Below are positions 7,074-14,190 of a stretch of 15,553 bases of DNA, piece after piece; position 1 is the stretch's first letter; each line of letters starts with the position of its first letter. The position numbers were made by a program, and so were the translations under genes. Below the pieces are notes generated by a model. The model had not been told where the DNA came from. It was given only the letters and a program-made list of their open reading frames with translations, and did no database searches. This DNA comes from CAIVPM01 sp049242865 (GTDB lineage: Bacteria; Bacteroidota; Bacteroidia; Chitinophagales; Chitinophagaceae): NCBI GenBank assembly GCA_049242865.1, contig JBMLOR010000089.1, positions 1 to 15,553 of the forward strand, given 5' to 3'.

Positions 7074-9137
7074 CTATTCTTCGTCTTCTTTTTTAGGTAA
7101 TACAATAGAATCTTTTTGAGTTGTAACAGGTTTTTTATTGTCGTTTTTAAGTGGCTTTGAAGGTGGAGTAGTTAACATTTCATCTAAATCGTCATTTAAT
7201 TCTTTAGTTTCTTTATCCATTTCAATATTATTGATTGAATCTAGCTTTGCTTGTTTTTCAGCTTCCATTTTATTCAAAGCTTCTTGCATGTAAGATGGAA
7301 TGATTTTTTTATTGGCGGTTGCTTCGATTTCTGCCAATCGGCTTTTACTTGTAATACTATCTTTCAAATATTTTTCAATCAATAAACTAGCAATTGGACC
7401 TGCTACAGTAGCTCCAAATCCTGCATTTTCGCACATCACAGCAATGGCAATTCGTGGATTTTTACGTGGTGCAAATGCACCAAAAAAACTATGATCTTTT
7501 AGTTTTACACCTTTTAAGGTATTTTCTACAGTTCCAGTTTTGGCACAAAAAGTAATGCCTTCAATTTTTGTATTACCTGCCGTTCCCGACTCAATGGTTT
7601 GTTGCATACCTGCATGTACTTCTTCAAAAATGCTATCTGCAATAGGCAAGGTTTTATGTTTTATTTTGTAGTTTGCTAAAACGTCGAACTCATCTCCACC
7701 CTCAATACTATCAATTAAATGTGGTGTATAATACCAACCTTTATTAGCAATGATAGCCATTACATTGGCAAGTTGGGTAAGTGTAGTTGTAACCTCACCT
7801 TGTCCAATACTATTACTTACAATATTGCAACTCATCCATTTTGGCCCATGAATGCCTCTATAATAATTTGAGGTAGGAATATTGCCCCTTTTTTCATTAG
7901 GCAAATCAATGCCAAGGCGTTGCCCTAAACCAAAACTGTATGCATATTCGTTAAATCTGTTCAATGCACTGTCTCTTGTAGGGTATGTATCACTATCCAA
8001 AATTTTTCTAAAAACAGTGGCAAAGTAACTATTACAACTCATGGCTATCGCTGGCTTTAAACTAAATGTACCTGCAGCATGGCATCCCATTCTTCTACAA
8101 CCATAGTAGGCACCACCACAACTAACTGTAAATCTATCGTTAATGATTTTTTCGTTCATACCTACAATTCCTACAAAGGTTTTAAAAGTTGAACCTGGTG
8201 AATACGTATTACTCACAGGACGATTTTGCAAAGCCTGCCTAGGATCATTAAACATTTCGCCAAAATGTTTACGTCTGTCACTTCCTGTAAGATAATTTGG
8301 ATTATAAGTTGGTGCACTAACCATGCATAAAATACCTCCAGTTTTGGGGTCAATTGCTACAATACTTCCAACTTTATTGTTCATTAATTTTTCTCCAAGT
8401 TTTTGAAGTTCAAGGTCTATGCTACTATACAAACTTTTGCCAGCAACAGGCATAGTATCGTATTTACCATTTTCAAAAGCACCGAGCATTTTAGAATTTT
8501 TATCTCTCATAAATCGCTTCACTCCCCTTGTTCCCATCAATTCTTTTTCGTAACTACGCTCTAAACCTGTTAAACCAGCATAATCACCCATTTCATAACC
8601 TTCGCCTTTATGTCGTCGTAAAAAACCAGTATCTACCTCAGCAATATAACCTAACACATTACCTGCAGCATTCGAAGGATAAGTTCTTACATTTCGTTCC
8701 AATAAACTAAAACCATTGTATTGATTAATATTTTCTGTTAGCCTAGCCATTTTTTCATCAGACAGTAGCGACTCAAAAACACCTTGTTTAAATGAATTTC
8801 CAGTTTTATTAATTACTTTTTTTATACGTTTTTTAAATTCAACAGTATCAATTTTTATTAATGCACAAAAACCAATTGTATCTAAATTTTTTAATTCAGA
8901 TGGTGTAACCATTAAATCGTACATGATTTTATTTTCGAGTAAGCTGTGCTTATTTCTATCATAAATTATTCCTCTTGCAGGGTACACTACATGTCGTACA
9001 ATAGCATTGTTATCTGCAAGAATTTTATATTGACTAGAAAATATTTGTAGATTGAGTAATTGAAATATGATGATTACAAATACTGCACCAAAGATAATTT
9101 GTATTACACCACTTCTGCTTTGATTAAAGACTGACAT
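7074..9137 (-). CDS. mrdA: Penicillin-binding protein 2 (peptidoglycan transpeptidase, elongation)
   Basis: This class B PBP (687 residues) would cross-link peptidoglycan during cell elongation as partner of RodA, anchored in the inner membrane with its catalytic domain in the periplasm. An uncleaved membrane anchor spans about residues 11-31. A dimerisation/pedestal region follows, starting with the family motif PARGIIYDRN (53-62). The transpeptidase domain carries STFK (nucleophile Ser316, Lys319, in YSPGSTFK), SCN (367-369) and KTG (533-535). Between the first two motifs lies a Cys/His cluster (Cys340, Cys347, Cys352, His353) with Cys368 close by, a possible metal site. The C-terminal tail from about 600 is charged and Pro/Lys-rich (PPSKPLKNDNKKP) and looks disordered. 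In many Bacteroidota this gene sits in an mreC-mreD-mrdA-rodA cluster; here none of those is adjacent, and both flanking genes are unrelated. Upstream lies the terminator of the lipoprotein gene, so it likely has its own promoter; CATTTTTG (9176-9183, minus strand) is one mismatch from a -7 box. Confidence 0.93.
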   Translation of the reverse strand: MSVFNQSRSGVIQIIFGAVFVIIIFQLLNLQIFSSQYKILADNNAIVRHVVYPARGIIYDRNKHSLLENKIMYDLMVTPSELKNLDTIGFCALIKIDTVEFKKRIKKVINKTGNSFKQGVFESLLSDEKMARLTENINQYNGFSLLERNVRTYPSNAAGNVLGYIAEVDTGFLRRHKGEGYEMGDYAGLTGLERSYEKELMGTRGVKRFMRDKNSKMLGAFENGKYDTMPVAGKSLYSSIDLELQKLGEKLMNNKVGSIVAIDPKTGGILCMVSAPTYNPNYLTGSDRRKHFGEMFNDPRQALQNRPVSNTYSPGSTFKTFVGIVGMNEKIINDRFTVSCGGAYYGCRRMGCHAAGTFSLKPAIAMSCNSYFATVFRKILDSDTYPTRDSALNRFNEYAYSFGLGQRLGIDLPNEKRGNIPTSNYYRGIHGPKWMSCNIVSNSIGQGEVTTTLTQLANVMAIIANKGWYYTPHLIDSIEGGDEFDVLANYKIKHKTLPIADSIFEEVHAGMQQTIESGTAGNTKIEGITFCAKTGTVENTLKGVKLKDHSFFGAFAPRKNPRIAIAVMCENAGFGATVAGPIASLLIEKYLKDSITSKSRLAEIEATANKKIIPSYMQEALNKMEAEKQAKLDSINNIEMDKETKELNDDLDEMLTTPPSKPLKNDNKKPVTTQKDSIVLPKKEDEE

Positions 9138-9179
9138 GTTTTAGGGAAACGTTTTTTGTAGCCACGTTGCAAATGCAAA

Positions 9180-9203
9180 AATGGTGAAACTAAGTTCACC
9201 ATT
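9180..9203 (-). terminator. Rho-independent terminator after the small lipoprotein gene
   Basis: A 9-bp stem (AATGGTGAA at 9180-9188 with TTCACCATT at 9195-9203) encloses a six-base loop. On the minus strand it runs into TTTTTGCATTTG. It lies 44 bases past the lipoprotein stop and 42 bases before the PBP2 start, dividing the two transcripts. Confidence 0.72.
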
Positions 9204-9247
9204 ATCTATTTCCTTAATAAATATTTTTTACTTAAATATTTTAATAT

Positions 9248-9595
9248 TTAAAGCTTCTCTACGTCATGAAAAACATTGGTTCCTGGCACATCGGCCAAGG
9301 CACAAAGCACTTGTGAATAAGTTGCACTTGAAAGTATTTTAACTCTAAAAACTTGGTTTACACTATCTACTCTAATAGGATTTAGAACGCCCAGATTAAA
9401 AGCATTTTGGTGCATAACTCCATTTTTACTCCAATTTACCCCAACATTAGAATTTGGCGTGATAACTTTTGCTATAGTTTGCACACAAGTTGAATGAATA
9501 ATTTTGATATCTACCTCATTTGTTGGTGCAGTTGTAGTTTTATTGCATGTAAAAAACATCAAGCAGCTGATAGAAGAAAATAATATAAATTTCAT
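9248..9595 (-). CDS. Small putative lipoprotein or secreted protein, function unknown
   Basis: I do not recognise this 115-residue protein. It begins with Lys2 and a hydrophobic stretch to about residue 16, followed by Cys17 (LMFFTC-NKTTT). That looks like a lipoprotein signal with a poor lipobox (Thr at -1, Phe at -2 and -3); Cys11 is a less likely alternative, and ordinary Sec cleavage is also possible. The residues after Cys17 are Thr/Pro-rich rather than acidic, so there is no obvious surface-export signal. The rest is a short domain predicted to be mostly beta, with two further cysteines (Cys37 and Cys98) that could form a disulfide in the periplasm. The gene starts 43 bases after the stop of the Nudix regulator gene on the same strand with no terminator between, so co-transcription is plausible, and a hairpin terminator follows it. 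Confidence 0.6.
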   Translation of the reverse strand: MKFILFSSISCLMFFTCNKTTTAPTNEVDIKIIHSTCVQTIAKVITPNSNVGVNWSKNGVMHQNAFNLGVLNPIRVDSVNQVFRVKILSSATYSQVLCALADVPGTNVFHDVEKL

Positions 9596-9638
9596 AATTT
9601 TTTATTTAATTGACTATCATTTCTAGTAAAACATTGCA

Positions 9639-10367
9639 CTAAAAATCAACTCCAAGCCAAGTTTTTTTCTGTTTATGATATTTTTCGAAATTAAACTTAA
9701 ACAATTTTCCGGGTCTGTGAGATACATCTTCTTCCATTTCGCCCACATCAACTAACAAATCCATACTAGCAAATTTTTTCCTAAAGTTTCTTCTATCTAA
9801 TTCAATATCCCAAATGGTTTCGTACACATTTTGTAGTTGACGCATACTAAACTTATCGGGCAATAAATTAAAAGCCAAAGGATCTTCTTTAATCATTTTT
9901 TGCAACCATTCGTAGCAAGTAATAAGTATTTTTTTATGGTCGAAACCCATCTTATCAATAGTATCTACCTCGTGCCAATGTAAATCATTGTCTGTAATTT
10001 TTAAATCGTGGTCTTTAATGTTTATTAAACTACAGTATGCAATGGTTACAACTCTTCCTCCAGGATGTCGAGTTGGGTGGCTAAAAGCTTTTACTTGTTC
10101 TAAAAATACATCAGTTAAACCCGTTCTTTGCTTTAATACCCTATAAGCAGCATTATCTGTTTCTTCGTCTACATGCACAACATCTCCCAATAATGTATAT
10201 AAGCCATTATACTTTTCTAAATCACTTTGAATAACAAGTACTTTTAATTTTTTTTCAGAGAACCCAAATATTACACAGTCAACACTTAAACATAATTTTG
10301 GATAATTTAATACAAGTTCTGAGGGGTCTTTAATTAGTTCTTTATTTTGAATAGCAAGTTTACCCAT
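9639..10367 (-). CDS. NrtR-like Nudix-domain transcription regulator
   Basis: This 242-residue protein joins an N-terminal Nudix fold (about 20-155) to a C-terminal winged-helix domain (about 165-232), the architecture of NrtR regulators and of the arabinose regulator AraR of Bacteroides. Family features include LSVDCVIFGF (27-36), FLEQVKAFSHPTRHPGGRVVTIAYCSL (88-114, with the conserved GRVV and AY), and MRQLQNVYETI with RRNFRKKFA in the DNA-binding part. The Nudix box (61-84) keeps Gly61, Glu68, Arg76 and Gly83, but the metal-binding glutamates of RExxEE are replaced: Val77, Gln80 and Arg81. It is therefore probably a ligand sensor rather than a hydrolase. Ligand and regulon are unknown; in the family ligands are ADP-ribose-type molecules or sugars. 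Promoter-like boxes and a 15-bp palindrome lie 26-54 bases upstream of the ATG, consistent with autoregulation. The only same-strand gene directly downstream is the small putative lipoprotein. Confidence 0.85.
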   Translation of the reverse strand: MGKLAIQNKELIKDPSELVLNYPKLCLSVDCVIFGFSEKKLKVLVIQSDLEKYNGLYTLLGDVVHVDEETDNAAYRVLKQRTGLTDVFLEQVKAFSHPTRHPGGRVVTIAYCSLINIKDHDLKITDNDLHWHEVDTIDKMGFDHKKILITCYEWLQKMIKEDPLAFNLLPDKFSMRQLQNVYETIWDIELDRRNFRKKFASMDLLVDVGEMEEDVSHRPGKLFKFNFEKYHKQKKTWLGVDF

Positions 10368-10392
10368 AAGCGTAAAAAATCGTTTAGAAAAA

Positions 10393-10400
10393 CAAATTTA
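10393..10400 (-). promoter_or_regulatory. Candidate -7 box of the Nudix regulator gene (proximal copy)
   Basis: The minus strand reads TAAATTTG, an exact TAnnTTTG match, 25 bases before the ATG at 10367. An identical box lies exactly 10 bases further upstream, so one of the two may be the real -7 element and the other a fortuitous or overlapping copy. Confidence 0.45.
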
Positions 10401-10402
10401 TG

Positions 10403-10410
10403 CAAATTTA
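10403..10410 (-). promoter_or_regulatory. Candidate -7 box of the Nudix regulator gene (distal copy)
   Basis: The minus strand reads TAAATTTG here, and the box overlaps the left arm of the palindrome at 10407-10421. A TTG lies 16 bases further upstream (10427-10429), shorter than the usual spacing to a -33 element. If this is the active promoter, a protein bound to the palindrome would block it directly. Confidence 0.4.
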
Positions 10411-10421
10411 CATTGTGTAAA
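10407..10421. promoter_or_regulatory. 15-bp palindrome, candidate operator of the Nudix regulator
   Basis: TTTACA-TTG-TGTAAA is a perfect inverted repeat with 6-bp arms and a 3-base spacer in the 152-base gap between the divergent Nudix regulator and yicC genes. It overlaps a TAnnTTTG box of the regulator. Its position suits a dimeric winged-helix repressor, making autoregulation the simplest reading. I found no second full copy in the window. Whether it resembles known NrtR or AraR sites was not established. Confidence 0.5.
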
Positions 10422-10519
10422 AAATACAATAAGACATTTTTTAAACTATAACCTTATTAAAGCAAGTTTTTGTTTAGTTAAACCAATGCCACTAGATTTA
10501 CCCACTTTAAAAAGATAGT

Positions 10520-11395
10520 ATGTTATATTCAATGACGGGTTATGGACGTGCAGAAATTGCAATTGCAGGGAAGTTTTTTTTGATAGAAATTAAAAGCCTA
10601 AACGGCAAACAATTTGATTTGAGAATGATAACCCCTCCTCTTTTAAAACAATATGAAATTCAAATTCGTAACCTTATTAATCAATATTTAGAGAGAGGAA
10701 GTGTTGAATGTTTTATATCGATTAAAAACAATGGAAACTCAAAGCCAGTTAGTATTAACACAGATTTACTAAAGTCATATTATCACTCGGCCAAACAAGT
10801 TGCTGATGAAGTTGATGCAGATAGCAGTGCATTGTTAGCAGCCATTTTAAGGTTACCAGATGTGGTAGCACAAACAATAGAAAGTTTAACGGAGGATGAA
10901 TGGACTAAAATTTCTAAAGCATTTGAAGCTGCACTTGTAGACCTTGAAAATCATAGAAAAGATGAGGGATTGGCACTAGAAAATGAATTATTGAATAGAC
11001 TTACCATAATTGAAGGTTTGCAACAAAAAATTGAAGAAATTGAACCAAGCAGGAGAATTAAAGTAAAAGAAAATTTAGAAAAACTGCTAGCAGATGCTGT
11101 AGGCAAAGAAAATATTGATGAAAATCGTTTAGAGCAAGAGCTAATTTATTATCTAGAAAAAAACGACATCACAGAAGAGCAAGTAAGACTAAAAAACCAT
11201 TGCAAATACTTTAGAGAAATTTTAGCCGAAAAAGATAAATCAAAAGGCAAAAAATTAGGATTTGTTTTACAAGAATTTGGACGAGAAATTAATACCACAG
11301 GCAGTAAAGCTAGTGATGCCCAAATGCAAAGAGTAGTAGTTTTAATGAAAGATGAATTAGAAAAAATGAAAGAACAAGTATTGAATATTTTATAA
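10520..11395 (+). CDS. yicC: YicC/YloC family endoribonuclease
   Basis: This 291-residue cytoplasmic protein has the two-part YicC architecture: an N-terminal domain (about 1-155) opening with the family signature SMTGYGRAE (4-12) followed by IEIKSLNGKQFDLR, and a C-terminal DUF1732 region (about 205-291) with LGFVLQEFGREINTTGSKA (246-264). A long helical linker lies between (about 140-195). In E. coli YicC is an endoribonuclease that acts on small RNAs such as RyhB; extending that to this protein is inference. The start at 10520 places four residues before SMTGYG, as is usual in the family. In many bacteria yicC is followed by the guanylate kinase gene; here the next gene is convergent and unrelated, so that linkage is absent. 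It is divergent from the Nudix regulator gene. No convincing terminator was found in the 57-base gap after it. Confidence 0.93.
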   Translation: MLYSMTGYGRAEIAIAGKFFLIEIKSLNGKQFDLRMITPPLLKQYEIQIRNLINQYLERGSVECFISIKNNGNSKPVSINTDLLKSYYHSAKQVADEVDADSSALLAAILRLPDVVAQTIESLTEDEWTKISKAFEAALVDLENHRKDEGLALENELLNRLTIIEGLQQKIEEIEPSRRIKVKENLEKLLADAVGKENIDENRLEQELIYYLEKNDITEEQVRLKNHCKYFREILAEKDKSKGKKLGFVLQEFGREINTTGSKASDAQMQRVVVLMKDELEKMKEQVLNIL

Positions 11396-11452
11396 GTTTT
11401 ATGCTTACAAAATATTCAACTATCTCTTTAGTTTACTTTTAAATACGGTAAA

Positions 11453-13012
11453 TTATTTGTATTCGCCAAAAACTTTTCGCAAGCAATCTGCTATTTCACC
11501 TAGTGTACAATAGTTTTCAACAGCTTCAATTACTAAAGGCATTAAATTTTCAGTGCCTTTAGCAGCGGCTGCAATTTTTGCAAAACAGGCTTCTACTTTT
11601 TCTGCATTTCTTTCAGCACGCAATACTTTTAAACGATTAGTCTGAATAGTTCTTATACTTTCATCAATTTTAAAAATTGGAGTAGTATTTTCATCGGCAA
11701 CAACAAACTTATTTACACCAACAATAATTTTTTCGTTGTTTTCAATGGCTTTTTGATAAGCATAAGCACTACTAGCAATTTCGTTTTGCATAAATCCTTC
11801 CTCAATTGCAGCAACACTGCCACCCATGGCATCCATTTGATGAATTAGTTGCCAAGCTTTGGATTCAACTTCGTTAGTTAAATTTTCAACAAAATAACTT
11901 CCTGCAAGGGGATCTACTGTATCGGCTATTCCACTTTCAAACGCTACAATTTGTTGTGTACGTAAAGCAATTCTTGCAGCTTCTTCTGTAGGTAAACTAA
12001 GAGCTTCATCAAAACCATTGGTATGTAAACTTTGTGTACCACCCAACACTGCTGCCAATGTTTGAATAGTTACTCTACTAATATTATTTTGAGGTTGCTG
12101 AGCCGTTAAAGTACTGCCACCTGTTTGGGTATGAAATCGCAACATCATGGCTTTTTCATCGGTAGCCCCTAAATCTTTCATAATCGTAGCCCACATTCTT
12201 CGTGCTGCTCTAAACTTAGCCACTTCTTCAAACAAATTATTATGGCTATTAAAAAAGAAACTCAATCTTTTACCAAATACATTTATATCTAAACCTTTTT
12301 CTAAAGCAGCTTTTACATAAGCTTTTCCGTTGCTTAAAGTAAATGCAATTTCTTGAACAGCTGTACTTCCTGCTTCACGAATATGATAACCAGAAATTGA
12401 AATAGTATTCCATTTTGGCAAATTAGAACTACACCACTCAAAAATATCTGTGATAATTCTCATGCTTGCTTTTGGAGGATAAATGTAGGTACCTCGTGCA
12501 GCATATTCTTTTAAAATATCATTTTGTATTGTACCTTGAATTTTAGACAAATCGGCCCCTTGTTTTTTTGCCAATGCCACATACAGTGCTAAAAGTATAA
12601 AACCAGTAGCGTTGATTGTCATAGAAGTAGAAACATCTTCTAATTTTATGTTATCGAACAATCGTTCCATATCCTCTAAGCTATCAATAGCAACTCCAAC
12701 CTTACCTACTTCTCCTTCTGCCAAATCGTGGTCACTATCATAACCAATTTGTGTAGGCAAATCAAAAGCAACGCTTAAGCCCATTACACCTTGTGATAAT
12801 AAATAGTGGTAACGCTTATTACTTTCTTCGGCAGTGCTAAAACCTGCATATTGCCTCATTGTCCAAAGTTTGCCTCGATACATATCTGGCTGAATACCTC
12901 TTGTAAAAGGAAATTTTCCTGGTGCCTCTAAAGGAGATTGACTAAGATTTGAGTTACTGTCGTAAACAGCATGTATCTCGATACCAGAATCTGTAAAAAT
13001 TTTCTTTTCCAT
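11453..13012 (-). CDS. Methylmalonyl-CoA mutase type catalytic subunit lacking the B12-binding domain
   Basis: This 519-residue protein is the TIM-barrel catalytic subunit of an adenosylcobalamin-dependent acyl-CoA mutase, which interconverts succinyl-CoA and (R)-methylmalonyl-CoA in the methylmalonyl-CoA case. Family blocks are strong: FTRGIQPDMYRGKLWTMRQY (36-55), GLSVAFDLPTQIGYDSD (78-94), TIQNDILKEYAARGTYIYPP (161-180), SISGYHIREAG (205-215), LRFHTQTGGSTLTAQQPQNN (291-310), GGTQSLHTN (324-332) and DTVDPLAGSYFVE (364-376). Tyr55 and Arg173 sit where methylmalonyl-CoA mutase has its substrate-contacting Tyr and Arg; isobutyryl-CoA mutase has Phe and Gln there, so methylmalonyl (or a close homologue such as ethylmalonyl) is the likelier substrate. 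The protein ends at the barrel, with no DxHxxG cobalamin-binding domain, so it must work with a separate small subunit encoded elsewhere. No partner, epimerase or MeaB-type chaperone gene is adjacent. A TACTTTTG box lies upstream. Confidence 0.9.
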   Translation of the reverse strand: MEKKIFTDSGIEIHAVYDSNSNLSQSPLEAPGKFPFTRGIQPDMYRGKLWTMRQYAGFSTAEESNKRYHYLLSQGVMGLSVAFDLPTQIGYDSDHDLAEGEVGKVGVAIDSLEDMERLFDNIKLEDVSTSMTINATGFILLALYVALAKKQGADLSKIQGTIQNDILKEYAARGTYIYPPKASMRIITDIFEWCSSNLPKWNTISISGYHIREAGSTAVQEIAFTLSNGKAYVKAALEKGLDINVFGKRLSFFFNSHNNLFEEVAKFRAARRMWATIMKDLGATDEKAMMLRFHTQTGGSTLTAQQPQNNISRVTIQTLAAVLGGTQSLHTNGFDEALSLPTEEAARIALRTQQIVAFESGIADTVDPLAGSYFVENLTNEVESKAWQLIHQMDAMGGSVAAIEEGFMQNEIASSAYAYQKAIENNEKIIVGVNKFVVADENTTPIFKIDESIRTIQTNRLKVLRAERNAEKVEACFAKIAAAAKGTENLMPLVIEAVENYCTLGEIADCLRKVFGEYK

Positions 13013-13045
13013 GTGAATGAATCGTTAGCAAATAAATATATTCGG

Positions 13046-13053
13046 CAAAAGTA
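13046..13053 (-). promoter_or_regulatory. Candidate -7 box of the mutase gene
   Basis: The minus strand reads TACTTTTG, an exact TAnnTTTG match, 33 bases before the mutase ATG. No clear -33 TTTG was seen at the usual distance. No cobalamin-riboswitch features were recognised in the leader. Confidence 0.42.
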
Positions 13054-13101
13054 AAGCTTGTTGTGAAGGAAATCACGATTAAATAGGATTTATAGCTAAA
13101 A

Positions 13102-13126
13102 CTAAATTTTATCGCAAAAAATTTAG
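13102..13126. repeat. 9-bp inverted repeat upstream of the sugar kinase gene
   Basis: CTAAATTTT (13102-13110) and AAAATTTAG (13118-13126) are perfect inverted repeats around the 7-base centre ATCGCAA. The repeat ends 12 bases before the candidate -7 box of the kinase gene and so covers the expected -33 region. It could be an operator; with only one G-C pair the RNA hairpin would be very weak, so a terminator is unlikely. It lies between the divergent mutase and kinase genes and could act on either. Confidence 0.45.
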
Positions 13127-13138
13127 GTCACCAAGAAT

Positions 13139-13146
13139 TACATTTG
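13139..13146 (+). promoter_or_regulatory. Candidate -7 box of the sugar kinase gene
   Basis: TACATTTG is an exact TAnnTTTG match ending 15 bases before the GTG start, which implies a leader of about ten bases. An inverted repeat lies directly upstream. No clear -33 element was identified. Confidence 0.45.
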
Positions 13147-13161
13147 TTATAAACTAAAAAC

Positions 13162-14190
13162 GTGAAAGAAACTGATACATTAAAAATTTTGTCGGAGAAA
13201 TATGATTGGAGCATATACAACACTACTGTTTTAAAAAGTGGATTAATTAACCAAACCATTAAAGTTGAAACCAAACATAACAGCTACATTGTTCAACAAA
13301 TCAATAAACACGTTTTTAAAAATCCACAGGCAATTGATAACAACATCACACACATTGGGGCATTTTTAAATACAAATTTTCCTAATTATTCATTTATTAA
13401 ACTTGTACCTTGTAAACATGGAAACACGCTGCATTTAATAGAAAATAATTATTTCAGAGTTTTTGAATTGGTTAAAAATTCTAAAACTATTGAAGCAGTT
13501 GAAAACGAACATCAGGCCTTTGAAGCTGCCAATAAGTTTGGCGAATTCACTGCCTTGCTTAAACATTTTCCTACAAAGCAATTACAAACTACTTTGCCAA
13601 ATTTTCATAATTTATCTTTAAGATATAATCAATTTTTAAGTGCATTAAAAAATGGAAATAAAAGTAGAATTGTACAATGCAATGATTTAATTAAAACCAT
13701 TGAAAACAACACGATTATTTGTAAAAAATTCGAACACTTCATAAGCAATAAAAATGCTTTACAAAGAGTTACACATCATGATACAAAAATTAGTAATGTT
13801 CTTTTTAACGAAGATAATCATGCAATTTGTGTAATTGACCTTGATACAGTAATGCCAGGTTATTTTTTAAGTGATGTTGGTGATATGATAAGAACTTATG
13901 TTTCGCCAACCACAGAAGAAGATGATAATTTTGACAAAATTTTTGTAAGAAAAGAATTTTTACAAGCCATTAAAGAAGGCTATTTACAACACATGAAAGT
14001 TGCACTTACCCCTTTTGAAATGGAACATTTTTTCTTTAGTGGTGAAGCTTTGATTTACATGCAAGCATTAAGATTTTTAACAGATTATTTTAACAATGAT
14101 GTTTATTACACTACTACTTATAAAGAACAAAATTTTATAAGGGCAACTAATCAATTAACATTATTAAAGCAGTTACAAATTAATACTTAA
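13162..14190 (+). CDS. APH-fold sugar kinase, N-acetylhexosamine 1-kinase-like
   Basis: This 342-residue cytoplasmic protein has the aminoglycoside phosphotransferase/choline kinase fold. The N-lobe includes SGLINQTIKV (26-35) and YIVQQINKHVFKNP (42-55, with the likely ATP-contacting hydrophobic strand). The catalytic loop is HHDTKISNVLF (205-215), with Asp207 as expected base and Asn212 as metal ligand, followed by the metal-binding VIDLDTVMPG (224-233; Asp226) and SDVGDMIR (237-244). The HxDTKxxN form and the DLDTVMPG block resemble N-acetylhexosamine 1-kinase (NahK), which phosphorylates GlcNAc or GalNAc at C1 using ATP, rather than drug-modifying enzymes. The neighbouring GH109 N-acetylgalactosaminidase supports an amino-sugar role, but the substrate is inferred. 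The start is GTG at 13162; no in-frame ATG occurs nearby, and the promoter box lies just before it. The 3' end overlaps the end of the GH109 gene by 11 bases, tail to tail. Confidence 0.8.
   Translation: MKETDTLKILSEKYDWSIYNTTVLKSGLINQTIKVETKHNSYIVQQINKHVFKNPQAIDNNITHIGAFLNTNFPNYSFIKLVPCKHGNTLHLIENNYFRVFELVKNSKTIEAVENEHQAFEAANKFGEFTALLKHFPTKQLQTTLPNFHNLSLRYNQFLSALKNGNKSRIVQCNDLIKTIENNTIICKKFEHFISNKNALQRVTHHDTKISNVLFNEDNHAICVIDLDTVMPGYFLSDVGDMIRTYVSPTTEEDDNFDKIFVRKEFLQAIKEGYLQHMKVALTPFEMEHFFFSGEALIYMQALRFLTDYFNNDVYYTTTYKEQNFIRATNQLTLLKQLQINT

Noticed and set aside
8528..8710. Plus-strand open frame of 60 codons inside mrdA.
   Set aside because: It lies wholly antisense to the conserved PBP2 coding sequence.
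11396..11452. Terminator between the convergent yicC and mutase genes.
   Set aside because: Only 4-5 bp AT stems (such as TTTAC/GTAAA) were found, with no stable hairpin.
13013..13161. Cobalamin riboswitch upstream of the B12-dependent mutase.
   Set aside because: The gap is short and lacks a recognisable B12 box or GC-rich stems; mutase genes are usually not under such control anyway.
13162..14190. Reading the APH-fold kinase as an antibiotic-resistance enzyme.
   Set aside because: The catalytic blocks and the GH109 neighbour fit a sugar kinase; nothing suggests a resistance island or mobile element.
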